Below are positions 1 through 7,839 of a stretch of DNA of 59,942 nucleotides, one piece after another. The DNA is from an uncultured Ruminococcus sp. GTDB lineage: Bacteria > Bacillota > Clostridia > Oscillospirales > CAG-272. The DNA is taken from contig URUL01000002.1 of assembly GCA_900551005.1 (NCBI GenBank), positions 1 through 59,942 of the forward strand. The letters run 5' to 3'. The notes beneath the pieces are model-generated. The model was not told the origin of the DNA. It made no database searches and worked only from the letters and a program-made list of their open reading frames with translations. Position numbers and translations under genes: made by a program. Within the stretch, counting starts at the first letter, position 1. Each line of letters starts with the position of its first letter.

Positions 1-371
1 CCTTTTACCGCTCGCTTTCCACGGTGAAAATGGCCTATGATTCGCTGTTCGGCATGATATCCGGGCGCTTCGGACTGGCCGCCGTATCGGGTCCCGTCGG
101 CGTAGCCGGCGTGGTGGGAACCGCCGCACGGGCGGGGATTCTGAACCTCGTGTATATCGTGGCGGTGCTGTCCTGCAACCTCGGAATTTTCAACCTGATT
201 CCGTTTCCGGCACTTGACGGCGGGCGTTTCCTCTTTCTCATTATAGAGGGCATACGTGGCAAGAAGATCAATCCGAAGATAGAATCCTATATCAATTTTG
301 CGGGTCTTGTCATCCTGTTTGCCTTTATGATCTTCATCACCTGCAAAGACATTCTGAAACTGATTTTTTAA
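1..371 (+). CDS. rseP: RseP-type site-2 metalloprotease, C-terminal part
   Basis: Only the 3' end is in the window. The frame is open from the left edge (first whole codon at base 3), so the real start lies upstream. The visible part has two hydrophobic segments and the motif FPALDGGRF, whose Asp is the distal zinc ligand of M50 site-2 proteases. The HExxH motif and PDZ domain would lie upstream. The family cuts transmembrane anti-sigma factors or peptide remnants inside the membrane. It is followed after 20 bases by ispG, an isoprenoid gene that often sits next to rseP and dxr in Firmicutes. The ATG at 24 is internal, not the true start. Confidence 0.9.
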   Translation, partial: FYRSLSTVKMAYDSLFGMISGRFGLAAVSGPVGVAGVVGTAARAGILNLVYIVAVLSCNLGIFNLIPFPALDGGRFLFLIIEGIRGKKINPKIESYINFAGLVILFAFMIFITCKDILKLIF

Positions 372-391
372 CGAAGGCGGAAGTATAAATT

Positions 392-1474
392 ATGAATTAC
401 AATCAGATCCGCAGAAAAACGAGAGAGGTCCGCATCGGCAACCTTACGGTGGGCGGCAATGCGCCGATCGCCATTCAGTCGATGGCAAATACCGACACGC
501 ACGACTTTGCCGCAACGCTTGCCCAGCTTCAGCGACTGGAGCGTGCGGGATGCGACATCGTCCGCATTACCGTGCCCGATCTTGCGGCGGCAGAGGCGAT
601 CCTGTATCTGAAGGAAGCCGGTATCACCATGCCGATCGTGGCGGATATCCATTTCGACTATCGCCTCGCGATAGCGGCGGCAGAGGCGGGAGCCGACAAG
701 ATAAGAATAAATCCCGGCAATATAGGCGAAAGCGAAAAGGTAAAAGCTGTTACCGACAAATGCCGCGAGAAGCATATCCCGATCAGAATAGGCGTAAACA
801 GCGGCTCTCTGGAAAAGCATATTCTCGAAAAATACGGTGCGCCGACGGCGGAGGCGCTTGCCGAAAGCGCCATGGGGCATATCAGAATACTGGAGCATTT
901 CGATTTCAACGATATTGCCGTTTCCATAAAATCAAGCGATGTTTTGACTATGGTCGAGGCAAACAGGATACTTGCGCAAATGTGCGATTATCCTCTGCAT
1001 CTCGGTGTTACCGAAGCGGGCAGAGGAGAGGCGGGCTGTATCAAAAGTGCCGCAGGCATAGGTGCTTTGCTGACGGCAGGAATAGGAGATACCATTCGCG
1101 TTTCTCTTACGGACAAGCCCGAAAATGAGATATATGCCGCAAGGAATATTTTGCAGGCACTCTCACTTTATGAGGGCGGCTATATCAATATTATATCCTG
1201 CCCGACCTGCGGCAGAACTAAGATAGATCTGATATCTCTCTGCGAAAAGCTTGAAAAGAGGCTTCGTTCGATACGACCGCCGAGGAAGATAACGCTTGCC
1301 GTCATGGGATGCGTAGTAAACGGGCCAGGAGAGGCGAGAGAAGCCGATATCGGAATCGCGGGCGGAAGCGGAGAAGCCGTTCTTTTCCGCCGCGGAGAAA
1401 TCATCCGCAAAATAAAAGAGGAGAATATTTTGGGGGAGCTGGAAGCTGAAATAGCAAAGCTTTGCCAAATCTGA
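392..1474 (+). CDS. ispG: 4-hydroxy-3-methylbut-2-enyl-diphosphate synthase IspG
   Basis: Converts methylerythritol cyclodiphosphate to HMBPP, the penultimate step of the MEP isoprenoid pathway. The 360-residue length fits the short bacterial form. The N-terminal TIM barrel carries VRIGNLTVGG and PIVADIHFDY. The C-terminal 4Fe-4S domain has Cys270 and Cys273 (SCPTCGRTKID), Cys307 (MGCVVNGPGE) and ligand/catalytic Glu314. It starts at ATG 392 behind a GGCGGAAG-like site, between rseP and polC, and is probably co-transcribed with both. Confidence 0.97.
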   Translation: MNYNQIRRKTREVRIGNLTVGGNAPIAIQSMANTDTHDFAATLAQLQRLERAGCDIVRITVPDLAAAEAILYLKEAGITMPIVADIHFDYRLAIAAAEAGADKIRINPGNIGESEKVKAVTDKCREKHIPIRIGVNSGSLEKHILEKYGAPTAEALAESAMGHIRILEHFDFNDIAVSIKSSDVLTMVEANRILAQMCDYPLHLGVTEAGRGEAGCIKSAAGIGALLTAGIGDTIRVSLTDKPENEIYAARNILQALSLYEGGYINIISCPTCGRTKIDLISLCEKLEKRLRSIRPPRKITLAVMGCVVNGPGEAREADIGIAGGSGEAVLFRRGEIIRKIKEENILGELEAEIAKLCQI

Positions 1475-1481
1475 TGGCGGC

Positions 1482-4400
1482 ATGTCAAAAACAGAAAAAA
1501 CTCTGACAGAGCTTTTTGATAAATATATCCCGATGGCTGAAAACAGGAAAATACTCGATAGCGGCAAGGTACTCCGCATGCGCATTGATAAGGAAAAGCG
1601 CATGATGGAGGTAGATGCCGCTTTCAGTGCTTTGGTAAGCAAGGCGGAGCTCTATAGGCTGGAGCGGGCTCTCTGCGAGACATACAGGCTTGCTTATCTG
1701 AAAATATGCCCGAAATATGATGCATCGCTTTTTTCGCCGAAGTATTTTCCCGAGATCATTACAGAAGCAAGGCATACCAATATCATCTCTCATGGCTTTC
1801 TTCAAAAATATAATGCGGATTTTGACGAAAATACGATCAATATAGAAATCATGTTCGGAGACGGCGGGCTTTCCATGATGCGTGACGGCAATATCGGAGA
1901 GAAAATAGCCCGCATCATAGAAAACGAATTCGGACTGACATATTCCGTGAATTTCAGCACGGCAGGTAATATAGACATAGACTATGAGGAGCTGATAGCA
2001 AGTACCTTTGCCGCCGCTCATAGAAAGACGGAAGCGACTGCGGAAGAGGCTGAAGAGGTCTTTGAGATGCGCACCTCACTCTCGAGCGAGCCGCTGAGAA
2101 ACGATACAGATGAGCACGGCGTTCTCCATATAGGAAATATCATGCTTGACATATCCGCACCGGAGCCTGTTTACGGAGAGGCTTTTGAGATAGTGCCGAC
2201 AGCCATGCGCGAAATAGAGGGAAATATGCCATCTGTGATCGCCGCGGGAAAGATGTTCGGTATGGAGTTTCGCGAACTGCGCGGAAAAGGCACAGCAATC
2301 TCATTTTTCCTGACAGACGATGACGCTTCTATCACCGTGAAGCTGATGCTTACCGATGATAAAGCCAAGCTTTTCGAGGGATTGAAGAGCGGATGTGCGC
2401 TTGCCGTCCGCGGCAGATATAAATACGACGAATTTGTGGAGGAGAACGTGCTTTCTCCCGTAGGCGTACAAAAAATCAAGCTCGTTTCCCGCACCGATGA
2501 TGCGCCCGAAAAGCGAGTGGAATTGCATCTGCACACAAATATGTCCATGATGGACGCTACGATAGACCCATACGGCATAGTTGAAATTGCCAAGAGCTGG
2601 GGACATAAGGCGATAGCCATAACAGACCATGGGAATGTCCAGGGCTATCAGGAAGCGATGCTTGCCGCCGAAAAGCTCGGCATGAAGGTCATCTACGGTA
2701 TGGAGGCATACTTTGTCGATGATACGGCAAAGGCAATCTACGGCGACGATGATATAAGCTTCGAGGACGAATTTGTCGTTTTCGATACGGAGACTACCGG
2801 TCTTTCTCCCGTATATAATAAGCTGACCGAGATAGGCGCCGTCCGTGTCAAGAACGGTGAGGTGCTCGAGGTTTTCAACACATTTGTCAATCCCGAGGTT
2901 CTAATACCCGAAAATATAACCGAGCTTACAGGTATTTCCGACGATATGGTTTTCGATGCGCCGAAAACGAAGGAGGCTGTGGAGAGCTTTCTCGCTTTCA
3001 TCGGCGACAGGACGCTTGTTGCGCATAATGCCACATTTGACATGGGCTTTATCCGAAAAGCGGCAGATGATTACGGGCTGAAGTTTGAAAACGCATATAT
3101 TGATACCGTTTCCATGTCGCGTTTTGTCAATCCCGATCTCAAGAAGCACAAGCTTGACACCATTGCGGAATATTACGGACTCGGCGATTTCAACCATCAC
3201 CGCGCAAGCGACGATGCCGAAATGTGCTCTGCCATTTTCTATCGGATGATAGAAAAGCTGAAGGGAGAGGGCATCGATTCTCTCGCGCAGATGTCGCACT
3301 CCATGGTGGAAAATACCGATCCGAAAAAGCTGAAAACATACCATCAGATCATTCTCGTCAAGAATAAGGTCGGTCTGAAAAATCTCTACCGACTCATTTC
3401 GGAATCGTATCTGAAATATTACAAAAGGGTGCCGAGAATACCGAAAACTCAGCTTGAAAAATACCGCGAGGGATTGATCATCGGCTCGGCATGCGAAGCG
3501 GGACAGCTTTTCTCGGCTCTGGTAGAGGGCAAGCCGTGGGACGAGCTTGTATCGATAGCGCAGTTTTATGATTATCTCGAGATACAGCCACTTTCCAATA
3601 ACGGGTTTCTTATCCGCGAGGGAAGAGTGCCGAACGAGGAAGGATTGCGCGAGCTGAACCGCATGATAGTAAAGCTGGGTGAGGAGACGGGAAAGCCTGT
3701 CGTCGCAACATGTGATGCGCATTTTCTTGAGAAGCATGATGAAATATACAGGAAGATACTTCTTTCCGGTATGAAATATTCCGATGCCGATGCGGATATA
3801 GGGCTCTATATGCGAACGACGGATGAAATGCTCGCGGAATTTTCTTATCTCGGAGAAGAAAAGGCACGCGAGGTGGTCATAACAAATTCCAATAAAATAG
3901 CAGATGAGATAGAGGAGGGAATCCGTCCCTTCCCGAAAGGGACATTCACGCCGAAAATAGAAGGCGCGGAGGAGGACCTGCAAAACCGCTGTTATACGCG
4001 CGCAAAATCGCTCTATGGCGATCCGCTTCCCGACATTGTACGCGAGAGACTGGAAAAGGAGCTTGGCTCCATCATCAAAAACGGCTTTGCGGTGCTCTAT
4101 ATGATCGCCCAGAAGCTTGTAAGCTACTCAGAGAGCCAAGGCTATCTCGTAGGCTCGAGAGGCTCCGTGGGCTCGTCGTTTGTCGCTTCCATGGGCGGCA
4201 TTTCCGAGGTGAATCCTCTGCCGCCGCACTATTATCGCCCGAATTGTCAGTATTCCGAATTTTTTACCGACGGCTCTGTCGGCTCGGGATTCGATCTGCC
4301 CGATAAGAAATGCCCGAAATGCGGCGCTTCGCTGAAGGGTGACGGTCATAATATTCCCTTCGAAACGTTTCTCGGATTTCACGGCGAAAAGTCGCCCGAT

Positions 4401-5816
4401 ATAGACCTTAACTTCTCGGGAGAAGTTCAGGGCAAGGTACATAAATATACCGAGGAGCTTTTCGGTGCGGAAAACGTCTTTCGAGCCGGCACGATCGGTG
4501 CTGTTGCGAGCAAGACGGCATATGGCTATGTACGCAAATATCTCGATGAGCACAAGATAAACACGACCAAAGCAGAGATAGAGCGTCTCGTTTCGCATTG
4601 TGTAGGCGTCAAACGCACCACAGGACAGCATCCGGGCGGCATCGTCGTTGTTCCGAAAGAGAACGACATATATGATTTCACGCCGGTACAGCATCCTGCC
4701 GACGACCCGAATTCCAATATAGTGACGACGCACTTTACCTTTGAATATCTTCACGATACGCTGCTCAAGCTCGACGAGCTCGGACACGATATTCCGACGA
4801 AATACAAGATGATAGAGCGCTTTACCGGTACGAGCGTCATGGATGTTCCCATGAATGATCCCGAGGTCTACAAGCTCTTTACTTGCACCGAGCCGCTCGG
4901 TGCAAGCGCCGCGGAGATACGTTCTCCCATAGGCACGCTCGGCATACCCGAGATGGGAACAGGCTTTGTTCAGGGAATGCTCATGGATACAAAGCCGCAG
5001 ACCTTTGCCGACCTGCTTCAGGTTTCCGGACTTTCGCATGGAACAGACGTATGGCTCGGAAATGCGCAGGTGCTTTGTAAAAAAAATATCTGCACCATTT
5101 CATCGGTTATCGGTACGCGAGACAGTATCATGATATCGCTTATCGGTTACGGAATGGACAGCGGCGATGCTTTCAATATCATGGAAAAGGTACGAAAAGG
5201 CAAAGGCCTCTCTCCTGAGATGGAAGCGAAGATGCGCGATTGCCATGTTCCGGACTGGTACATAGACTCCTGCAAGAAAATAAAATATCTCTTTCCGAAG
5301 GCGCATGCCGCGGCTTATGTAATGAGTGCGATACGTCTCGGCTGGTATAAGGTTCATATGCCGCTGGAGTTTTACTGCGCATTTTTCAGCGCTGCGCCCG
5401 GAGGTTTTGATGCTTCTATTGCCATGAAGGGGAAGGATGCCATCGTTCGCTGCCTTGAGGAAATTGAGGCAAAAGGCAATGACACCTCACAGAAGGACGA
5501 TGCGCTCTATAACTCCATGCAGCTTGCAAACGAATTTCTGGCGCGAGGCTTCAAATTTCTGCCTGTCGATCTATATAAATCGGATGCGCGTCTCTTTCTG
5601 CCCGAAAACGGTAAAATGAGACTTCCTTTCGGAGCATTGCCGGGTTTGGGAGAAGCGGCGGCGCAGAGCTTGCAGGCGGCGAAAGACGAGGGAGAGTATC
5701 TTTCCGTCGAGGATCTGCAGCAGCGTTCCTGCGTATCAAAAGCCGTACTTGAGATTTTGGATATGAATGGGGTTCTCGACGGACTTTCCGAGACAAACCA
5801 AATGCGGCTTTTTTAA
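1482..5816 (+). CDS. polC: DNA polymerase III alpha subunit, PolC type
   Basis: Replicative DNA polymerase of low-GC Gram-positives, 1444 residues (normal size). Domains in order: N-terminal domain and OB fold (to about 340); PHP domain with HLHTNMS near 346; inserted DEDD 3'-5' proofreading exonuclease opening with VVFDTETTG near 433; zinc-binding CPKCGASLKG near 943; polymerase core with SRGSVGSSFVASMGG near 893, SPDIDLNFSG near 971 and TTGQHPGGIVVVP near 1045; and the C-terminal FPKAHAAAYV block near 1271. It starts seven bases after ispG. Its presence marks the host as a Firmicute-type bacterium. Confidence 0.98.
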   Translation: MSKTEKTLTELFDKYIPMAENRKILDSGKVLRMRIDKEKRMMEVDAAFSALVSKAELYRLERALCETYRLAYLKICPKYDASLFSPKYFPEIITEARHTNIISHGFLQKYNADFDENTINIEIMFGDGGLSMMRDGNIGEKIARIIENEFGLTYSVNFSTAGNIDIDYEELIASTFAAAHRKTEATAEEAEEVFEMRTSLSSEPLRNDTDEHGVLHIGNIMLDISAPEPVYGEAFEIVPTAMREIEGNMPSVIAAGKMFGMEFRELRGKGTAISFFLTDDDASITVKLMLTDDKAKLFEGLKSGCALAVRGRYKYDEFVEENVLSPVGVQKIKLVSRTDDAPEKRVELHLHTNMSMMDATIDPYGIVEIAKSWGHKAIAITDHGNVQGYQEAMLAAEKLGMKVIYGMEAYFVDDTAKAIYGDDDISFEDEFVVFDTETTGLSPVYNKLTEIGAVRVKNGEVLEVFNTFVNPEVLIPENITELTGISDDMVFDAPKTKEAVESFLAFIGDRTLVAHNATFDMGFIRKAADDYGLKFENAYIDTVSMSRFVNPDLKKHKLDTIAEYYGLGDFNHHRASDDAEMCSAIFYRMIEKLKGEGIDSLAQMSHSMVENTDPKKLKTYHQIILVKNKVGLKNLYRLISESYLKYYKRVPRIPKTQLEKYREGLIIGSACEAGQLFSALVEGKPWDELVSIAQFYDYLEIQPLSNNGFLIREGRVPNEEGLRELNRMIVKLGEETGKPVVATCDAHFLEKHDEIYRKILLSGMKYSDADADIGLYMRTTDEMLAEFSYLGEEKAREVVITNSNKIADEIEEGIRPFPKGTFTPKIEGAEEDLQNRCYTRAKSLYGDPLPDIVRERLEKELGSIIKNGFAVLYMIAQKLVSYSESQGYLVGSRGSVGSSFVASMGGISEVNPLPPHYYRPNCQYSEFFTDGSVGSGFDLPDKKCPKCGASLKGDGHNIPFETFLGFHGEKSPDIDLNFSGEVQGKVHKYTEELFGAENVFRAGTIGAVASKTAYGYVRKYLDEHKINTTKAEIERLVSHCVGVKRTTGQHPGGIVVVPKENDIYDFTPVQHPADDPNSNIVTTHFTFEYLHDTLLKLDELGHDIPTKYKMIERFTGTSVMDVPMNDPEVYKLFTCTEPLGASAAEIRSPIGTLGIPEMGTGFVQGMLMDTKPQTFADLLQVSGLSHGTDVWLGNAQVLCKKNICTISSVIGTRDSIMISLIGYGMDSGDAFNIMEKVRKGKGLSPEMEAKMRDCHVPDWYIDSCKKIKYLFPKAHAAAYVMSAIRLGWYKVHMPLEFYCAFFSAAPGGFDASIAMKGKDAIVRCLEEIEAKGNDTSQKDDALYNSMQLANEFLARGFKFLPVDLYKSDARLFLPENGKMRLPFGALPGLGEAAAQSLQAAKDEGEYLSVEDLQQRSCVSKAVLEILDMNGVLDGLSETNQMRLF

Positions 5817-5875
5817 AAAAATAGCAATTTTTTTGATATTTTTTACAAATTTTACATATTTTTATGAAAAAAGTC

Positions 5876-5903
5876 TTGTAAATACAGAAAAATATGGTAT
5901 AAT
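5876..5903 (+). promoter_or_regulatory. Sigma-A promoter for hup
   Basis: TTGTAA at 5876-5881, 16-bp spacer, TATAAT at 5898-5903, with an extended -10 TGG just before it. The AT-rich stretch just upstream could act as an UP element. It separates hup from polC. Confidence 0.75.
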
Positions 5904-5976
5904 ATTATCAGTTTATCCGGCGTTTGGATCCCCCCCCAAAAAAAGTAAAATTCAAAAATCAGAAAGGAAGAACACC

Positions 5977-6252
5977 ATGAATAAGACACAGTTGATTGAT
6001 GTTGTTGCTGCAAAGGCAGAGCTTAAGAAGAAAGAGGCTGAGGCTGCTGTAAATGCAGTTGTGGCTGCCGTTGTCGAAGCACTTGAAGCAGGCGAAAAGG
6101 TTCAGCTTTCAGGTCTGGGTACATTTGAAGTTAAGGAAAGAGCTGCAAGAACAGGCAGAAATCCCAAAACTCGCGAAGCTATCAGCATTCCTGCATGCAA
6201 ATATGCTGCTTTCTCGGCAAGCAAGGCTCTTAAAGAGTCCGTAAACAAATAA
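5977..6252 (+). CDS. hup: HU-family DNA-binding protein
   Basis: A 91-residue histone-like protein that bends and compacts DNA as a dimer. It opens with MNKTQLIDVVA and has the HU signature GLGTFEVKERAARTGRNP, in which the beta-arm Pro lies within RNPKT. ATG 5977 is chosen over an in-frame upstream extension because AGAAAGGAAG lies at the right distance and the family starts here. The 5' leader has a run of eight C followed by seven A (5930-5944). The gene has its own promoter and terminator, as expected for a highly expressed monocistron. Confidence 0.97.
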   Translation: MNKTQLIDVVAAKAELKKKEAEAAVNAVVAAVVEALEAGEKVQLSGLGTFEVKERAARTGRNPKTREAISIPACKYAAFSASKALKESVNK

Positions 6253-6260
6253 TCAAAGAA

Positions 6261-6290
6261 AAAGGCTTCGAAAAATCGAAGCCTTTTTAT
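6261..6290 (+). terminator. Rho-independent terminator after hup
   Basis: An 11-bp perfect stem (6261-6271 with 6276-6286), AAAA loop, and a short T run. It begins nine bases after the hup stop. The rqcP Shine-Dalgarno sequence ACGGAGGAG follows at once. Confidence 0.85.
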
Positions 6291-6304
6291 CTACGGAGGA
6301 GAAA

Positions 6305-6544
6305 ATGAGGCTTGATAAGTATCTCAAGGTTTCGCGTATCATCAAGCGCAGAACCGTTGCAAACAGCGCCTGCGATACCGAACATGTCAAGGTGAACGGC
6401 AAAGATGCAAAGGCGTCCTATCAGGTAAAGATCGGCGATATTATAGAGATCGCCTTCGGTGAACGCATCGTGAAGATACGTGTTACCGATATCAGAGAGC
6501 ATACCCTGAAAAATGAGGCAGGAGAGCTCTATGAGGTTCTCTGA
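6305..6544 (+). CDS. rqcP: S4-domain RNA-binding protein RqcP
   Basis: A 79-residue protein that is nearly all S4 domain: MRLDKYLKVSRIIKRR at the N-terminus and VKVNGKDAK in the middle. It matches RqcP (YabO, Hsp15-like), which works with RqcH on stalled 50S subunits in ribosome quality control to add C-terminal Ala tails. The order rqcP-yabP-yabQ-divIC is the same as in Bacillus subtilis, which strengthens the call. SD GGAGGAG lies just upstream of ATG 6305. Confidence 0.92.
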   Translation: MRLDKYLKVSRIIKRRTVANSACDTEHVKVNGKDAKASYQVKIGDIIEIAFGERIVKIRVTDIREHTLKNEAGELYEVL

Positions 6545-6557
6545 GGTCAATATTCCG

Positions 6558-6586
6558 GAATAAAGCGCAGGATTCCCGCATAGAAT
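6558..6586 (+). promoter_or_regulatory. Possible sigma-E-like sporulation promoter for yabP
   Basis: CATAGAAT at 6579-6586 is close to the sigma-E -10 consensus CATACAAT, and GGAATAAA at 6558-6565 lies 13 bases upstream. A start near 6593 would fall in the loop of the hairpin above, giving a transcript without the left arm and with a free SD. This is a motif match only. Confidence 0.3.
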
Positions 6587-6621
6587 GTTTTTGAAAAACA
6601 TATTTCTATGCGGGAGGTTTT
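6574..6621 (+). promoter_or_regulatory. Hairpin hiding the yabP ribosome-binding site
   Basis: A 12-bp perfect stem (6574-6585 with 6604-6615) sits on a further 7-bp stem (6586-6592 with 6594-6600), with a 3-base bulge. The right arm contains the first bases of the yabP SD GGAGG (6613-6617), and a T5 run follows (6618-6622 region). Transcripts reading through from rqcP would both hide the SD and look like an intrinsic terminator. The pairing is seen directly; the function is inferred. Confidence 0.7.
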
Positions 6622-6622
6622 T

Positions 6623-6901
6623 ATGGAAAATGCGGTAAAGCCGAAAAATCAGAATATATATATTGCGGACAGAAGCAGTATCAAAGTAACGGGCGTGACA
6701 GAGGTGGTCAACTTTGATGAATACGCCGTATGTATGAGTACGGAAATCGGAGAGCTGACTATCGAGGGAGAGGGACTTCATATATCGGAGCTTTCGCTGG
6801 GCACAGGCGATGTTTCCATAGAGGGGAAATTCTATGCACTCTCATACAGTGACGGTATTGTCGGCAAGAAGAAGGGCAAGCTCTTCCGGGGAGCAAGATG
6901 A
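6623..6901 (+). CDS. yabP: Sporulation protein YabP
   Basis: A 92-residue protein of the YabP/YqfC family, typical in size and in its beta-rich core (VTGVTEVVNFDEYAV, GELTIEGEGLHI). In Bacillus YabP is made in the mother cell and is needed for spore formation. ATG 6623 is chosen over an in-frame ATG 15 bases upstream because GGAGG lies six bases before it. The end overlaps yabQ by four bases (ATGA), so the two are translationally coupled. The start region lies in a strong hairpin. Confidence 0.9.
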   Translation: MENAVKPKNQNIYIADRSSIKVTGVTEVVNFDEYAVCMSTEIGELTIEGEGLHISELSLGTGDVSIEGKFYALSYSDGIVGKKKGKLFRGAR

Positions 6902-7527
6902 ACGGATTTTTCTATGATGACCCGCTCGATATACTGAAATTTTTTCTGCTCGGCGTTTTGATGGGCATTTTCTATGATATTTTCAGGATCATCAGGATCG
7001 CGCGGAGGACGGACAGCCCTGTAAAAGCAAACAGATTCTATCTGAAAATCGCGCCGAAGCGCTTTTTTGAAAAAAGAGAGAAAAAGCCGATAACGGGAGT
7101 GGCGGAAGCGGTGCTTATCTTCGCGGAAGATATTCTTTTCTGTATAGGATGTGCAGCCGCTTTTATTTTTCTTACATATGCCGTAAACGATGGGGAAATA
7201 CGCATATTCGGTTTTCTTCTCTGTATCCTCGGCTTCGCACTTTACTATATAAGCATCGGAAAAGCGGCGGTTTATCTGTCCGGGCATATAATATTTTTGA
7301 CAAAAATCTTGATTTATTGGATTTTTTATATTATAATAAAACCAATCAAGGTATTTTTGAGTTTTGTCATGCGTGCATATCGCTGTATATATGCGAAGAC
7401 ATTCGGCGCGCTCATGGCGAAAATATCGTATAAAAGACGGCTTGCTTATACCAAAAAGCTGTATGCACGGCTTCTCGAAAATGCGAAAAACGGATTTGAA
7501 ATTTCTACGGAGGTGACAATACGGTGA
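6898..7527 (+). CDS. yabQ: Spore cortex biosynthesis protein YabQ
   Basis: A 209-residue membrane protein. The N-terminus (DILKFFLLGVLMGIFYDIFR) matches the YabQ family, and several further hydrophobic segments follow between about residues 55 and 145, then a basic C-terminal tail. In B. subtilis YabQ sits in the membranes around the forespore and is needed for cortex formation. It starts on the ATGA overlap with yabP and overlaps the next gene by four bases (GTGA). Confidence 0.9.
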   Translation: MNGFFYDDPLDILKFFLLGVLMGIFYDIFRIIRIARRTDSPVKANRFYLKIAPKRFFEKREKKPITGVAEAVLIFAEDILFCIGCAAAFIFLTYAVNDGEIRIFGFLLCILGFALYYISIGKAAVYLSGHIIFLTKILIYWIFYIIIKPIKVFLSFVMRAYRCIYAKTFGALMAKISYKRRLAYTKKLYARLLENAKNGFEISTEVTIR

Positions 7528-7790
7528 AAAAAAAGAAAAATTTTATGATGAGATTTGTATTTTTTGTTTTCCTCGTATTTTGTCTTTTTTCCGTCATAAC
7601 ATTGCGAATACAGCTCAATGACCTCATGGCTGAACGCGACATCGCGATGAGAAAACTCGATGAATGTCAATTCAGGCTGGAAGAGCTGGACTATGAATAT
7701 TCGCTGGATGAGGATGCGTATATAGAGCGCTATATGCGCAAAAACGGCTACCGCATGGGCGGAGAGATCGTATTTAAGTCCGAAGATTGA
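7524..7790 (+). CDS. divIC: DivIC/FtsB-like septum formation protein
   Basis: An 88-residue single-pass protein with a basic N-terminus, one transmembrane helix (FVFFVFLVFCLFSVITL, about 10-28), a coiled coil (LNDLMAERDIAMRKLDECQ) and a short conserved end (YIERYMRKNGYRMGGE). This is the layout of DivIC/FtsB, which joins FtsL and DivIB/FtsQ in the divisome. It starts at GTG overlapping the yabQ stop and follows yabP-yabQ as in B. subtilis. Sequence alone does not separate DivIC from FtsL, but the neighbourhood favours DivIC. Confidence 0.85.
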   Translation: MKKKKNFMMRFVFFVFLVFCLFSVITLRIQLNDLMAERDIAMRKLDECQFRLEELDYEYSLDEDAYIERYMRKNGYRMGGEIVFKSED

Positions 7791-7800
7791 TAATGAAAAT

Positions 7801-7834
7801 AAAAAAGCGTTTCGCTGTAGCGAAACGCTTTTTT
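7801..7834. terminator. Bidirectional terminator between divIC and the flavoprotein gene
   Basis: A 16-bp perfect inverted repeat (7801-7816 with 7819-7834), A6 on one side and T6 on the other. It serves divIC from the left and the oxidoreductase operon from the right. Confidence 0.9.
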
Positions 7835-7839
7835 GCTTT

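Noticed and set aside
2901..3983. Long minus-strand frame (360 codons) inside polC
   Set aside because: Antisense shadow: the plus strand carries the conserved exonuclease and polymerase motifs of PolC and the reverse product has no recognisable motif or SD.
5767..5976. 70-codon N-terminal extension of the HU frame
   Set aside because: Crosses the polC end and the hup promoter; the HU family starts at ATG 5977 with a good SD.
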